This document shows, one piece after another, positions 1-9,922 of a stretch of 36,715 nt of DNA (positions within the stretch are counted from its first letter, which is position 1; every line of letters begins with the position of its first letter). The notes under the pieces are model-generated. The model did no database searches and was not told the DNA's origin. It saw only the letters and a program-made list of their open reading frames with translations. A program made the position numbers and the translations under genes. This DNA comes from Polysphondylium violaceum (lineage: Eukaryota > Evosea > Eumycetozoa > Dictyosteliales > Dictyosteliaceae): positions 1 to 36,715 of the forward strand of contig AJWJ01000215.1 in NCBI GenBank assembly GCA_000277445.1, written 5' to 3'.

Positions 1-1759
1 GATATGTATTTTTATGCATACAATGATCAAGCAATTAAAATAGAGAGAAGAGATTATTCAAACCCAACAATGTATGGATTAGCAGGATCACATGAAAAAG
101 GTTTTATAGGCATCGATGTTACTGACCCCAATCAATGGAGAGGGGCATGGATTCAACATTCTTTTCCACGATTTCCAGTATTACTAAACAAAAGGAGAGG
201 GGTGGTGTCATTTGTTCCACCATTAAAATACCGCTTTTCCGATGCATTAAAAGCAGCAGCGCCTTATTTAGGTTGGTATAGAGAAAATGCTTTCTTTAAC
301 TCCAATCTATTGGCCAAAATGAATCTTGATAATAAGAAAAGAAAGAAAAACAATAACAATAATTCAGACAATGATGATGATTTTTCAAATGGTGAAAAAA
401 ATACGATAGAGAGTCAAATTGTAAGTTGTTTAATAATTATTAAAAGTAAACTAAACTAATGATTTATACACCTCTATCCACTTATCTTCCATTTTATAGG
501 ATAAATTAAATAACATTATAAACACATATCGATTTGGAGAAGATATTTATTTCAGGGCAGCATTGTATGATGGTGGCACACGTTCTCAACATGCATTCTG
601 TGTTTCTATTAATCATCAAGGAAACTTTGAAGAGTTTTTTCAATATATGTCAATGTTGAGTGGTGATTTTCTCAATGGGATGCCCCAGAATCTGGTACAT
701 CTGTTCCAAGATAATGCCTATGATTTCAATCCCTATGTAAAGCCAGCAGATGATGGTCCCTATATCAGACGTTCCAAAGTCAGAAATTTACTCGATGGGG
801 TCACACCACTTCCCACCGCAAATTATTTGGGTCAAGTAGAGTCTAAGATATTCAACTTTAATCTAGTTCCGGGAGATCCAGACTATTACGATGCTCTGGA
901 TCCAAATCAAAATTTATTCTACATGAAGATCAACACAGCGGCAACACAAACAAATGATGTATGGAAAACAATGGCACTATGTACACCAGGCGTCCACCCC
1001 GAACCTTGTTTGAATCGACCTGCTGCTGGCCAACTTGAACCCTTTACTGTGGCCACATGGGTCAAAGATGACGGCGATCGTTGGTGGCGTGGAGTGTTTA
1101 CAACCCCAACTTTTTTGATTCAAAATTTGGATTTCGGTGGTGGTGTAACAGGATCTCATTCATGGGATGGAAACACTATTCTCGAACACAGTAAAATTGG
1201 TTGGAGACACATTGTACCAGCTGCTGCAGCAGGTGGTGCGCAAGAGCTATGGAATGTTTGTTTTAGTGGTGGTAATCTTATTCCCCAAAGAAATAAAAGT
1301 ATTAAAAGTTCTGTTTTGGTATGTACATTCAATCAATATAGATACAATACATCCAATGATACTAATAATAACCTTTAATATATACAGGTTTGTTTTAAAA
1401 GCGATGCATTGAGACTTTTCTTGAATGGTCTGGTTGCACCTGGTCATGAAAACATGGTCGCTATTAAACGATCCTCAAAGGCCAAAAAAGAAGCAACAAT
1501 AAAATTATCTGGTTTGTTATTTAAAGCAGGTCAGGAAAAAGCTACATCACATGGTCGTATAAGGAAACAGACTGATATCTATACCCCTCACTCATCAGGA
1601 CTCGGGAAATCAAAAGCAGTGACAATCGACACTCCAAATAAATCACCCAGATATGACAAGGTGAAAAATGATCTCGCTGATCTAACATTGAAGGCCACAC
1701 AGAAAATGGAAATCCTCGTTCCTCAGGCAGACTATGATCTTGCTGTCAATCATTTGTAA
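1..1759 (+). CDS. DNase II family acid endonuclease, 5'-partial, three exons visible (1-420, 500-1318, 1388-1759)
   Basis: Deoxyribonuclease II-type enzymes are metal-independent, phospholipase-D-fold endonucleases, usually lysosomal or secreted, that cut DNA to 3'-phosphate ends. Family signatures are visible in order: YNDQ (22-33), the first catalytic-type HxK motif in GSHEKG (H at 91-93), WIQHSFPRFP (about 166-180), and the second lobe's EHSK motif (H at 1187-1189, K at 1193-1195). Both histidine motifs expected of the two-lobed active site are therefore present. Introns at 421-499 and 1319-1387 have gt..ag ends and keep phase 0. The protein start and any signal peptide lie before the window. 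About 536 codons are visible, longer than typical animal DNase II (350-400), because of a Lys/Asn/Asp-rich insert (about 328-400) and a basic C-terminal extension of about 100 residues. The family is recognised by motif, not by search. The exon 2/3 junction is less certain than the exon 1/2 junction. Confidence 0.85.
421..499 (+). other. Intron 1 of the DNase II gene (79 nt)
   Basis: It begins GTAAGT and ends TTTTATAG. Removing it joins two open frames in phase 0 and restores the family segment leading to RAALYDGG. Confidence 0.8.
1319..1387 (+). other. Intron 2 of the DNase II gene (69 nt)
   Basis: It begins GTATGT and ends ATACAG, is AT-rich, and its removal keeps frame (phase 0) into the last exon, which starts VCFKSDALRLFLNG. 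Confidence 0.7.
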
Positions 1760-1762
1760 TGA

Positions 1763-1768
1763 AATAAA
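1763..1768 (+). terminator. Candidate polyadenylation signal of the DNase II gene
   Basis: AATAAA lies four bases after the TAA stop that ends at 1759. Dictyostelid 3' untranslated regions are short and use this hexamer. Confidence 0.4.
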
Positions 1769-1880
1769 AACAGATATTTCTCTTTTGCAATGCTTAAACA
1801 CAATGACAGGACACCTCAAATTGGGGTGAAAAAATAAATCTGTTTATCAATTGATTGCAAAAATTTTAAAATTCCCAAAA

Positions 1881-1960
1881 GGGGTGAGTGGGTGAAAATA
1901 ATTTAATTAAATTTAATTTTTTGAATATGTGGGTGGCTGATGAAATATGAATGGGGTGGG
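1881..1960 (+). promoter_or_regulatory. G/T-rich boxes upstream of the first array gene
   Basis: Three G-rich blocks, GGGGTGAGTGGGTG (1881-1894), GTGGGTGG (1929-1936) and GGGGTGGG (1953-1960), stand out in otherwise A/T sequence 56-135 nt before the ATG at 2016. They resemble the G-boxes bound by the dictyostelid developmental factor GBF. No other array gene shows such a G-rich cluster. The regulatory role is inferred from base composition only. Confidence 0.35.
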
Positions 1961-2015
1961 TTTTCTTTCATTTCATTATTCACAATAAATATTAAGATAA
2001 TTATATACATACAAT

Positions 2016-4739
2016 ATGAATAATGAAATATATAAAAAAATATTTAAAAACAAGTATCTATCTAACAAAATATTTCGGACTGTGTCAGAGATAAATAGAG
2101 ACAAGGTGAGTTTAAAATACACAGATGCCGTTGACGTGGGGTGGATGGTCAGCAATGGACATCTGGGGCTTGCCAGAGAAAAGATAGAAAACAATAGCAC
2201 CATCTATTTCCATCCGTTTGATTTGTTTGCAGAGATATCAAATCACACAGATATATTTATTAGTTTATTTGAACGAAATAAGTATGTCTGTTTAGAGTTT
2301 TATAAAGAGTATTCCAATAGTATCATAGCCAACCTCAAAAACATAGAGGTGGTCAGGTATTTGTATGAACATGGGTATGGTCCCGTAGACTCTCATCTCG
2401 AGCTGTGGAGCATGGATACCAAGGTCTTGCAATGGTTGTTGCAAAACAAGTGGCTAAAGATTACCCCTTATACATTGGTATCCAGAAAGATTCATCCTGC
2501 GCTCTGGCGCACAGATGTCGTGTATGCCAAGGGTAATTTAGAGGTTTTGATTAAACATATAGAGTCGCCCATCTCTGTGGAGGATGGTGTATACATGATG
2601 GAAACCCTATTACATCATCCATATATAGCTGTACTAGAACATGTCTTGCCACTCTTTGATCCATTGATAAAGAACCAAAAGTTTTGCAAAATGTCGTATG
2701 ATAAAGCCGTTGGCTACATTAGAGAAAGAGACAAATCGCATGAAACCAAGAAAATGATCCATGCAACAACACACACGCCGAACACTGTCTTTAATCATAT
2801 ATTATGTGATGCCTTGTATGATTGGCACTCCTGGGTAGATTTTGAGAATGGCGAGGCGCATGAAATATTTGCCAAATTATGGGAGTCAAAGGCCAGTAGA
2901 ATCAGGGTAGTAGATGATCAAATATTTTATCATATTCATCCAGATACACCCCAAGAGATTGTTGACAATGATTTGGCAATTCATCACTTCATGGACTCTA
3001 ATCTTATCATTGATATTGGTACCTATTTGACCAAGTTGTGCGTTATGAAGGCCAATCTCAAGGTGATAGAGTTTCTTTTTGATAAAGGTTACACTGTCAT
3101 CCATTTGCCTCACACTAGACAGGCTGATGAGAATTATGAATTATTTTTCAAATCTGTGGTCAAAAGAACCTCCCAAGAGGACCGAGACCTAATTGTCAAG
3201 TTGGCTAGTCAAGCCTACCATTGGACTCTTTCTATCAGATCCATACTTAAGGCTTGTTGCACACATGGTTTGGTTGAAACCTTTACATACTATTACTATA
3301 TATTCGCCAAAGATCTTACAGCAGTAAAAACTCAAGATCTTATGTCTGAATGTATTGTAGAAGCACTCAATAGAAAGTGCTATAAAATGGTCAATCTAAT
3401 TGAATCGCTGGGATATAGTCTTGTCAAACATAGAAATAGATGTCTACAAATTTTCCAACAATTCTCTTTTATGAATATTTATGATCAAGTAGACAAGTTG
3501 GTTGAAGCATCGCCAATAAAACAAAGAAACCAACTCTACTGTGATCTTTTGGTTATTGCCATTCAAAATGGTGATTATCGTGGTGTAAAACATATCTTTA
3601 CTAAATACAGACCCTATCCTTTGCAGGAAAATGTATGGAAAAAATTGGCAGGATCCTACCATTTCCCCATCATCGAGTTTATCAATAGAAATAGAAGCAT
3701 TTGTTTCCCTCGTTCTACGGCTAGAATTTGTGATACCCATTTTTACAAATTGTTTGATTTGGCGCTTTCAACTAAAACTGTTGGTAAACAAAAGACAATC
3801 AATGTTCCTTTGCTGGAGTATCTATTTAAAAAAGATTTGGTAGATATTAAAAAACTTATACCCAAGCAATTGGAATCTATTGCACCATTCTTTGGATCCA
3901 ATACGGATATTAGAAAAGATTACCCAAATCTCTATCAATTGGCCTATTTTGTCGAACACAACAATTATGACAACATTGATCCTTTTATCAATATTTTGGT
4001 TAAAAACTGTTTGGTAGGCTTTGAAGACCCATTCAAAAATGGACAATTTTTAAGTCAAATGGAAAGTCTAGATGATGCCGATTATTATGATGATGATTTT
4101 GATTTTGATTTTAATTTTAATGATATGGATCATCTCGAAAATCTGGGTTTTCTTGAAGCTGATATGAATCTAGATATTTCAAATTTGTTTGGTGGTATAA
4201 ATGATTTTGGTGATGAAGAAGAAGAAGATGATGACGAATATGAAGAAGATGATGAAGATGAGTATCCAGATGCAGAGTTCAATATAGCTATTCAAATGTC
4301 TAATGGTGAAGTTTCTGATATTGAGCCATTCTATTTAGAAAAAGCTAAAAAAAGATATCATGATCAATTTGAACCTCAATACACTTTGGTAGAATATTTG
4401 GACAAGAATCAAGATAAATTTAAACAAGAAGTATCTTTTCAAGGATTATTTGATCAAGTCATTAAAGTTTATAAACATAGATTACTAGATTTCAAGGAAT
4501 ATTTAGGTACTCTTGTAAAGAGATATAGATGTGTATTAAATGATAGTCATTATAAATATCTTTTCAAACATAATGATGGTTTAACCTTGTTTGGTGAAGT
4601 ACCAGATTCATTATTTGTTTCACCAAATTATAAACCACCTGCTTTGAAATCTAAATCAAAATCATCAGTAAAACAAACACCACAACTAAGAGAAACTTTA
4701 CTCAAGAATAAAAGACCTGTAAAGAAATTAAAGAAATAA
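2016..4739 (+). CDS. Array-family ankyrin-like repeat protein, 907 aa
   Basis: First of the head-to-tail family. The start gives the family-typical MNxxIYxxIFxNKYLSxKIF opening. Modules in order: N-terminal LKYTDAVDVGWM and GHLGLAREKI (residues 1-60); an ankyrin-like unit VVRYLYEHGYGP (about 106-125); FAKLWESKASRIRV (about 285); VIEFLFDKGY (about 349); EDRDLIVKLA (about 388); IIEFINRNR (about 551); VPLLEYLF (about 597). A long Asp/Glu insert covers about 681-752. The C-terminal module RYRCVLNDSHY...GLTLFGEVPDS (about 829-862) is followed by a Lys-rich tail (about 877-907) that could act as a nuclear localisation signal. No signal peptide or membrane span is seen. It is the longest complete member and intron-free. 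The function is unknown: the repeats suggest protein binding. Confidence 0.85.
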   Translation: MNNEIYKKIFKNKYLSNKIFRTVSEINRDKVSLKYTDAVDVGWMVSNGHLGLAREKIENNSTIYFHPFDLFAEISNHTDIFISLFERNKYVCLEFYKEYSNSIIANLKNIEVVRYLYEHGYGPVDSHLELWSMDTKVLQWLLQNKWLKITPYTLVSRKIHPALWRTDVVYAKGNLEVLIKHIESPISVEDGVYMMETLLHHPYIAVLEHVLPLFDPLIKNQKFCKMSYDKAVGYIRERDKSHETKKMIHATTHTPNTVFNHILCDALYDWHSWVDFENGEAHEIFAKLWESKASRIRVVDDQIFYHIHPDTPQEIVDNDLAIHHFMDSNLIIDIGTYLTKLCVMKANLKVIEFLFDKGYTVIHLPHTRQADENYELFFKSVVKRTSQEDRDLIVKLASQAYHWTLSIRSILKACCTHGLVETFTYYYYIFAKDLTAVKTQDLMSECIVEALNRKCYKMVNLIESLGYSLVKHRNRCLQIFQQFSFMNIYDQVDKLVEASPIKQRNQLYCDLLVIAIQNGDYRGVKHIFTKYRPYPLQENVWKKLAGSYHFPIIEFINRNRSICFPRSTARICDTHFYKLFDLALSTKTVGKQKTINVPLLEYLFKKDLVDIKKLIPKQLESIAPFFGSNTDIRKDYPNLYQLAYFVEHNNYDNIDPFINILVKNCLVGFEDPFKNGQFLSQMESLDDADYYDDDFDFDFNFNDMDHLENLGFLEADMNLDISNLFGGINDFGDEEEEDDDEYEEDDEDEYPDAEFNIAIQMSNGEVSDIEPFYLEKAKKRYHDQFEPQYTLVEYLDKNQDKFKQEVSFQGLFDQVIKVYKHRLLDFKEYLGTLVKRYRCVLNDSHYKYLFKHNDGLTLFGEVPDSLFVSPNYKPPALKSKSKSSVKQTPQLRETLLKNKRPVKKLKK

Positions 4740-4756
4740 TATATATGTAAATTGTA

Positions 4757-4762
4757 AATAAA
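4757..4762 (+). terminator. Candidate polyadenylation signal of the 2016 gene
   Basis: AATAAA lies 18 nt after the TAA stop, within a strongly A/T-rich trailer. Confidence 0.4.
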
Positions 4763-4849
4763 TAAGTATTTGTATATTCTAAAACTTATTGTGGATATAT
4801 TTGTTATGAGCTAGCGCTTGATTTTCAAATAAAAAGAAAAAAAAAAAGA

Positions 4850-4905
4850 TTTTTATTTTTTTTAATTTTTTTTATTTTTTTGTTTTGTGTTTTTTAGTTT
4901 TTCTC
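4850..4905 (+). promoter_or_regulatory. Poly(T) core-promoter tract before the 4953 gene
   Basis: A T-dominated tract, preceded by an A-run (about 4831-4848), ends about 48 nt before the conserved ATG. Dictyostelid core promoters typically carry an oligo(dT) stretch near the start of transcription. This is assigned by composition only. Confidence 0.4.
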
Positions 4906-4952
4906 AAAATTCTGCAAAGATTTTGAGAAATTTGTTTTTTAGCATATTAAAA

Positions 4953-7259
4953 ATGAAGATAGATATTTATCGAGCAGTGTTTGGTAATGTTTTTTTATGT
5001 AACAAGATATATGACAATATCAAAGAAATACAGAGTGATCTATATAGTTTAAAGTACAAAGATATCGTTGATTTGGGATGGATGATTAGAAATGGTTATA
5101 TCGAGTTGGCAAGGGAAAAGATACAGAATAGAGATACAGAGTTGTACATAGACTATTATGACCTGTTTACTGTGGTCGCTGATCAGTGCACTGATTTATT
5201 TATTAGTGCATTTGAAAGATACAAGTACTCTGTGATGGAGCACTATCGGTATAACCCCCGTCACTTGATACAAAAGATAAAGAATGTAGACGTGATCAAG
5301 TATCTCTATGAAAATGGATACGGGCCTGTCGAGACTGATCTAGAGATCTATGAGATGGATGTGGGGGTGTTGGAATGGTTGGTGGAAAATGGATGGGTCA
5401 AGATAACGGCCAATTTGTTGGTTGCGTACAAAGGATCGCCTAGTTCGGGTGCATTTAAGATAGAGTATCCCAAAGAGATTATAGAGTTGGTGGTGAAGTA
5501 CATCGAGAAGCCGGTGTCAGCTGATGACGCAAAGTATGTCCTCAGAGTACTGTTGGAATTTCCGTATATAGGTCTGATTGACTCGTTGTTGCCATTGTTT
5601 GACACAGACGTCAAGTCAATGCAGATATTTGATGGAATCACTTTTGACAGAGCCATAGAATTGATTAAAGCTACCGATCAGGAGAACAGAGTCCAAAAGA
5701 TCATTGGGTCTGTCAAACATCATGAGCACCAAGATGAAGTGTTTGGCAACGACATTCACAGCAAACTTGTGTATCGTGAGTGGCATAGTTGGGCAGAGGA
5801 GGGTGCAGAAGCCTTCTTTGGACTGTGGCAGGCTCGATCAGATAGACTCATTGTTGATCCATACCACATTCTGTATCGCAACACAGACGGCGAGATAGAG
5901 CCATCCGATATCTACCACTCCTCTCTTAAAGCAAGTGGCAAGGTTCTCCATCTTGGCGAGTGTTTATCAAGGCTGTGTTGTTTAACTGGAAATCTAAAGG
6001 TGATAGAGTTTCTTGCTTCCCAAGGCTTTGTGTTTGAGCTGGCAAGTGACCCCTTGTTGCTCGGTAAGGTTGTCAAACACACTGACCAAGAGTACCGAGA
6101 TCTCGTTGTCAAGCTCTGCCGTGACGGCATTTTATCAGACATTTTTCTACTTGAGACATGCTGTCGAGTAGGTGCTGTTGAAAACTTTAAATACTACTTT
6201 CCCTTGTTTGCCCAAGACGTAGATACCGATCTCTTTGAATGTGCTCTAGACAATCATCAGTATTGTATCGCCAGGATGGTGTATCCCTATATCACTCCAT
6301 CGGCCACTGTATTTAATAGCTTCCTCTTGGACCAAGTCGATGAGTTTATTCAAGAAACACCAGAGCACCAAAGACAGGATCTATACATTGATCTGATTGA
6401 CAAAGCAATTTCGAGAAATGATTTTGCGGCTATGAGGCACGTGTTTGAGAGATACCAAGTTGTGTCTCTCCCTGATTATCTATGGAAAGTTATAGCAAAC
6501 TCAAGAAATCTTTCCATCATTGACTACATACATCGCAATAGATCCATTTGTTTCCCTCTATCAAGTCCTCAAGAGATAGACGCAATGTTTATCAATTTAT
6601 TTGACTTGGTCCTAGCATCGTCGAATGGATTGAATATAATATTAATAGAGTATCTTTTAAAACACCATTGCATAGATATTGATAGACTAGGTTTACATCA
6701 ACTTGATATCATATCACCGTACTTTGATATACATTCAACAAACTCAAACAAAGAAATCAAGAAATACATTAAATATCTCTCCCACATCATGTATCTTGTC
6801 GACAAAGGCACCTTTACATTCGAATCATTACTACCATCGTTGATCTATGCGTCAAGAAAAAGGGATACTAATTTAAAAGATCAAGACTATACTACTGATA
6901 GCGACGACGAAGACGATGGTACTCTAGAAACACAAGAGGACGATATTAATGACAGTGATAGTAATTCTATTACACAGTATCATGTATACAAAGAACATTA
7001 TCACATTCTAATCTGTCTGATGTGTATAGAGTATATAGATAAGAATTTGAATAAACTCAGGACTAGTAGTGGTAGCAGTGGTGGTAATCAATGGCAATTA
7101 ATGTTTGATACGATAATCTTTAAAAAACAAAATTTATTGAAATATAAAAAAGTATTGGGTGTTTTAGTAAATAGATATAATTGTACATTAAATGATAGTC
7201 ATTATCATTATCTAGCTAAATACGGATTATCATTATTTAAAATATTACCAAATAAATAA
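4953..7259 (+). CDS. Array-family ankyrin-like repeat protein, 768 aa, lacking the basic tail
   Basis: The open frame reaches back to 4887, but the ATG at 4953 is chosen because it gives the family opening MKIDIYRAVFGNVFL; the 22 upstream codons lie in the poly(T) leader. Family modules: LKYKDIVDLGWM and LAREKI (first 60 residues), VIKYLYENGYGP, FFGLWQARSDRLIV, VIEFLASQGF, QEYRDLVVKL, IIDYIHRNRSICFP, and an acidic insert at about residues 647-672 (DSDDEDDG). The C-terminal module RYNCTLNDSHYHYL is intact, but the protein stops at LPNK, where siblings continue with about 30 further residues including a Lys-rich tail. It may therefore lack the putative nuclear signal. Function unknown. Confidence 0.83.
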   Translation: MKIDIYRAVFGNVFLCNKIYDNIKEIQSDLYSLKYKDIVDLGWMIRNGYIELAREKIQNRDTELYIDYYDLFTVVADQCTDLFISAFERYKYSVMEHYRYNPRHLIQKIKNVDVIKYLYENGYGPVETDLEIYEMDVGVLEWLVENGWVKITANLLVAYKGSPSSGAFKIEYPKEIIELVVKYIEKPVSADDAKYVLRVLLEFPYIGLIDSLLPLFDTDVKSMQIFDGITFDRAIELIKATDQENRVQKIIGSVKHHEHQDEVFGNDIHSKLVYREWHSWAEEGAEAFFGLWQARSDRLIVDPYHILYRNTDGEIEPSDIYHSSLKASGKVLHLGECLSRLCCLTGNLKVIEFLASQGFVFELASDPLLLGKVVKHTDQEYRDLVVKLCRDGILSDIFLLETCCRVGAVENFKYYFPLFAQDVDTDLFECALDNHQYCIARMVYPYITPSATVFNSFLLDQVDEFIQETPEHQRQDLYIDLIDKAISRNDFAAMRHVFERYQVVSLPDYLWKVIANSRNLSIIDYIHRNRSICFPLSSPQEIDAMFINLFDLVLASSNGLNIILIEYLLKHHCIDIDRLGLHQLDIISPYFDIHSTNSNKEIKKYIKYLSHIMYLVDKGTFTFESLLPSLIYASRKRDTNLKDQDYTTDSDDEDDGTLETQEDDINDSDSNSITQYHVYKEHYHILICLMCIEYIDKNLNKLRTSSGSSGGNQWQLMFDTIIFKKQNLLKYKKVLGVLVNRYNCTLNDSHYHYLAKYGLSLFKILPNK

Positions 7260-7352
7260 ATTATTAATTTGGAAAAAACAATAAAAAAAAGTTGTGAAAT
7301 GTTACATATAAGACCGTTTATTTTAAATTGGGTATTGGTAGTGGATTTAAAA

Positions 7353-7367
7353 TTTTTTTTTTTTTTT
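7353..7367 (+). promoter_or_regulatory. Poly(T) tract upstream of the 7505 gene
   Basis: A run of 15 T lies about 138 nt before the ATG at 7505. It is probably a core-promoter oligo(dT), judged by composition only. Confidence 0.3.
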
Positions 7368-7504
7368 CATTCCTTTTTCATCCCTTCGACCTTTCATAAT
7401 CTCAGTAATCAGATGACCTAAATACAATAGATTTAATAATGAAAACAAAGTGAATAGTAATAAAATAATAATAATCATAATAGCAGAATAAAGAGAAGAC
7501 AATA

Positions 7505-9922
7505 ATGATCATATCTTTATATAGAGATGTCTTTAGAAATCTATTTTTATCGACAAAAATATTCAACACCATCAGTGAAATACAGAGGGATCGATATAGT
7601 TTAAAGTACAATGATATTGTTGATTTGGGATGGATGATTAGAAATGGTCATGTTGCATTAGCCAAGGAAAAGTTGAATGGTAATAGAGAGCTCTATATCT
7701 CACCCAAAGATATATTTGATGTGGTTGCTGATAAATATCCAGAGATGTTTGTTGTAATCTTTGAAAGATTCAAGTACATTGCGTTAGAGTACTATCAGTG
7801 CAATCCATTGGGTATAATAGAACAGCAAAAGAATATAGACATTGTCAGGTATCTCTATGAAAATGGATATGGTCCTGTGGAGCTGCATTTGGAGATCTGC
7901 GAGATGGATGTCGGGGTGGTCGAGTGGCTGGTTGTGAATGGATGGCTCAAGATAACGCCCAAGCTGTTGGCAGCTTCGACATTTTGCATGAAACTAGACC
8001 AAGAGAACTACAGGTATGAAAAAGAGATGAACGAGCTCATTGTAAAACACATAGAGAAGCCCATATCGGTCGATGGGGCAAAGTGCTTGATATTAGGGCT
8101 TTTCAGAAACCCCTATTCCGGCTTGCTCAGCTCTGTCTTGCCCCTTTTTGACCCGCGCGTAAAGGACGAGGTGTCAACTGAGGGTTTGTCGTTTGGCGAG
8201 ATCATTAAACTCATTCTAGACAGTGATAGAAAAGAAGCAGAGAGAGATGCATTTGACTCAGTACAGCATCGACAGGATATTCGGTTTAAGGACCCCACTC
8301 TGGAGCACCTCTACCATCGCTGGCATGCATGGGTCGGTCAGGGCGACCATGCGTTCTATGAATTGTGGGAAACGTATGCAGATCGAATCACTGTCACGCC
8401 AGACCGTCTACTATTCTTCATGACGGTCCAAGATGTTGACTGTCGGACTCAGGACCACCTCCTGCCCATTGGCGGCTATTTGCAGACGTTGCTATGTTTG
8501 ACTGCCAATATCAAGCTGATAGAATTTCTTTGGAGCCAGGGAATCAACTTTACCGTTCCCGCTGCCCATCACGAAGTCTTTTATCAAGAACTGGTCAAAA
8601 AGAAGGACCAAGAGGATCGCCATCTCATCTTCAACTTTTGTGGCACAGCGTTTGGGCACGTGGTCTCGGGAAAACAGTTGTTGCACTTTTGTTGTGTCTA
8701 TGGCCAAGTGGACAACTTTCACTACTACCTGCCGCTGCTAATCGACGACCTCCTCGAGGCCGAAATACTAGAGATCATGTTTACGGCAAAGGATCGTCAC
8801 CAGTACTCTTGCTTTAAAGTCCTGTCAGCCTATATTTTTCAAACAACAAGAGACACTGACGAGTGTTTGAATATATTCCGATCGCTTTCGTTGGTGTATC
8901 TCTTGGACCAATGCGACAAACTATTTGCACGTGTACCTCTGCAAAAAAGGAATCAATTGTGCTCCAACCTACTCGTCATTGCCATTGACAGCGAAGACTA
9001 TGTCGGTGTCAAGCACATATTCACTCGATACAAAGCAGCCTCCTTCTCGACAGACGTGATGGGGAGATTGGCAAGTTGTCGGAACACCACCATCATCGAC
9101 TATGTCTACACCAACAGAAATACAATTTTCCTTGGAGTGCCTCCAAAAAACATAGAGTTGTTCTTTTCAAAGATCTTTGGTATGGTCGTTATGACCTCTC
9201 TGGCCGGACTCAATCTCATGGGCGTAGAGTATTTTTTCAAAAACTGCATCAGCCAGAGTCAAGTGAGCCCAGTTCAATGGAGCTCCCTCCAACCCTACTT
9301 TGGCCAAGATGACAGCCATCGAGTGATTAGCAGGGATATTAAAAACTTTCATAGTTTGGTGTATCTCTTGGACCATCACAACACCTACAATAGTATGGAT
9401 TGTTTTATTGATTCCCTCGTCAACAGAACCGACGCCAACCCTCTTGAATCCTTTGAAGATGTAGATGATTTGGATTTTGGTCAAGAAGTAGACAGCGATG
9501 ACGACGATGATGAATACTATGACCAATTCAACACAGAAAGTAAGCAAGACGACGATTTCTTTAAATACGAACACAGTGGATGTGATACCATAAACCTGTT
9601 GTTTATAGAATACCTCTACGTGCACCAAGATCGCCTGTTTAAAGTGAAGCCATCGTTTCAAATTGTGTTTGATAGAATAGTGTTTGAAAAGAAATACTTG
9701 AAAAAGTATAAAGTTGTTTTGGCAGCGTTGATCAATCGGTATGGTTGCACACTAAAAGATGATCACTATCATTTCCTAGACAGACATCTCAATGGTCTAA
9801 CCTTGTTTGGCAGATTCCCCAATTCAATGTTTGTCCAACCAAATTTCAAACCCCCTCCACTACCACTAGTACTCAAAGATAAAAGATCTTTCAAGAAATC
9901 AAAAATAGATTGGGAGTGGTGA
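7505..9922 (+). CDS. Array-family ankyrin-like repeat protein, 805 aa
   Basis: The ATG gives MIISLYRDVFRNLFLSTKIF. Modules: LKYNDIVDLGWM and GHVALAKEKL, VRYLYENGYGPV, FYELWETYADRITV, IEFLWSQGI, EDRHLIF, IIDYVYTNRN, VEYFFKN, an acidic insert at about residues 651-684 (EVDSDDDDDEYYD), and RYGCTLKDDHYHFL...GLTLFGRFPNSMFV. It ends with a short basic stretch (KDKRSFKKSK) before WEW. The N-terminal half is closest to the 4953 gene (shared DIVDLGWMIRNG). The middle (about 8100-9300) is visibly richer in G/C, with many C/G third positions, than either end or most neighbours. Intron-free; function unknown. Confidence 0.84.
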   Translation: MIISLYRDVFRNLFLSTKIFNTISEIQRDRYSLKYNDIVDLGWMIRNGHVALAKEKLNGNRELYISPKDIFDVVADKYPEMFVVIFERFKYIALEYYQCNPLGIIEQQKNIDIVRYLYENGYGPVELHLEICEMDVGVVEWLVVNGWLKITPKLLAASTFCMKLDQENYRYEKEMNELIVKHIEKPISVDGAKCLILGLFRNPYSGLLSSVLPLFDPRVKDEVSTEGLSFGEIIKLILDSDRKEAERDAFDSVQHRQDIRFKDPTLEHLYHRWHAWVGQGDHAFYELWETYADRITVTPDRLLFFMTVQDVDCRTQDHLLPIGGYLQTLLCLTANIKLIEFLWSQGINFTVPAAHHEVFYQELVKKKDQEDRHLIFNFCGTAFGHVVSGKQLLHFCCVYGQVDNFHYYLPLLIDDLLEAEILEIMFTAKDRHQYSCFKVLSAYIFQTTRDTDECLNIFRSLSLVYLLDQCDKLFARVPLQKRNQLCSNLLVIAIDSEDYVGVKHIFTRYKAASFSTDVMGRLASCRNTTIIDYVYTNRNTIFLGVPPKNIELFFSKIFGMVVMTSLAGLNLMGVEYFFKNCISQSQVSPVQWSSLQPYFGQDDSHRVISRDIKNFHSLVYLLDHHNTYNSMDCFIDSLVNRTDANPLESFEDVDDLDFGQEVDSDDDDDEYYDQFNTESKQDDDFFKYEHSGCDTINLLFIEYLYVHQDRLFKVKPSFQIVFDRIVFEKKYLKKYKVVLAALINRYGCTLKDDHYHFLDRHLNGLTLFGRFPNSMFVQPNFKPPPLPLVLKDKRSFKKSKIDWEW

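Noticed and set aside
4887-4952. N-terminal extension of the 4953 gene
   Set aside because: It is also a reading of the T-rich leader. The conserved family start is at 4953.
9167-9661. Open frame on the - strand (164 codons)
   Set aside because: It is antisense to conserved parts of the 7505 gene. The hydrophobic look comes from the reverse complement of the acidic GAC/GAT insert.
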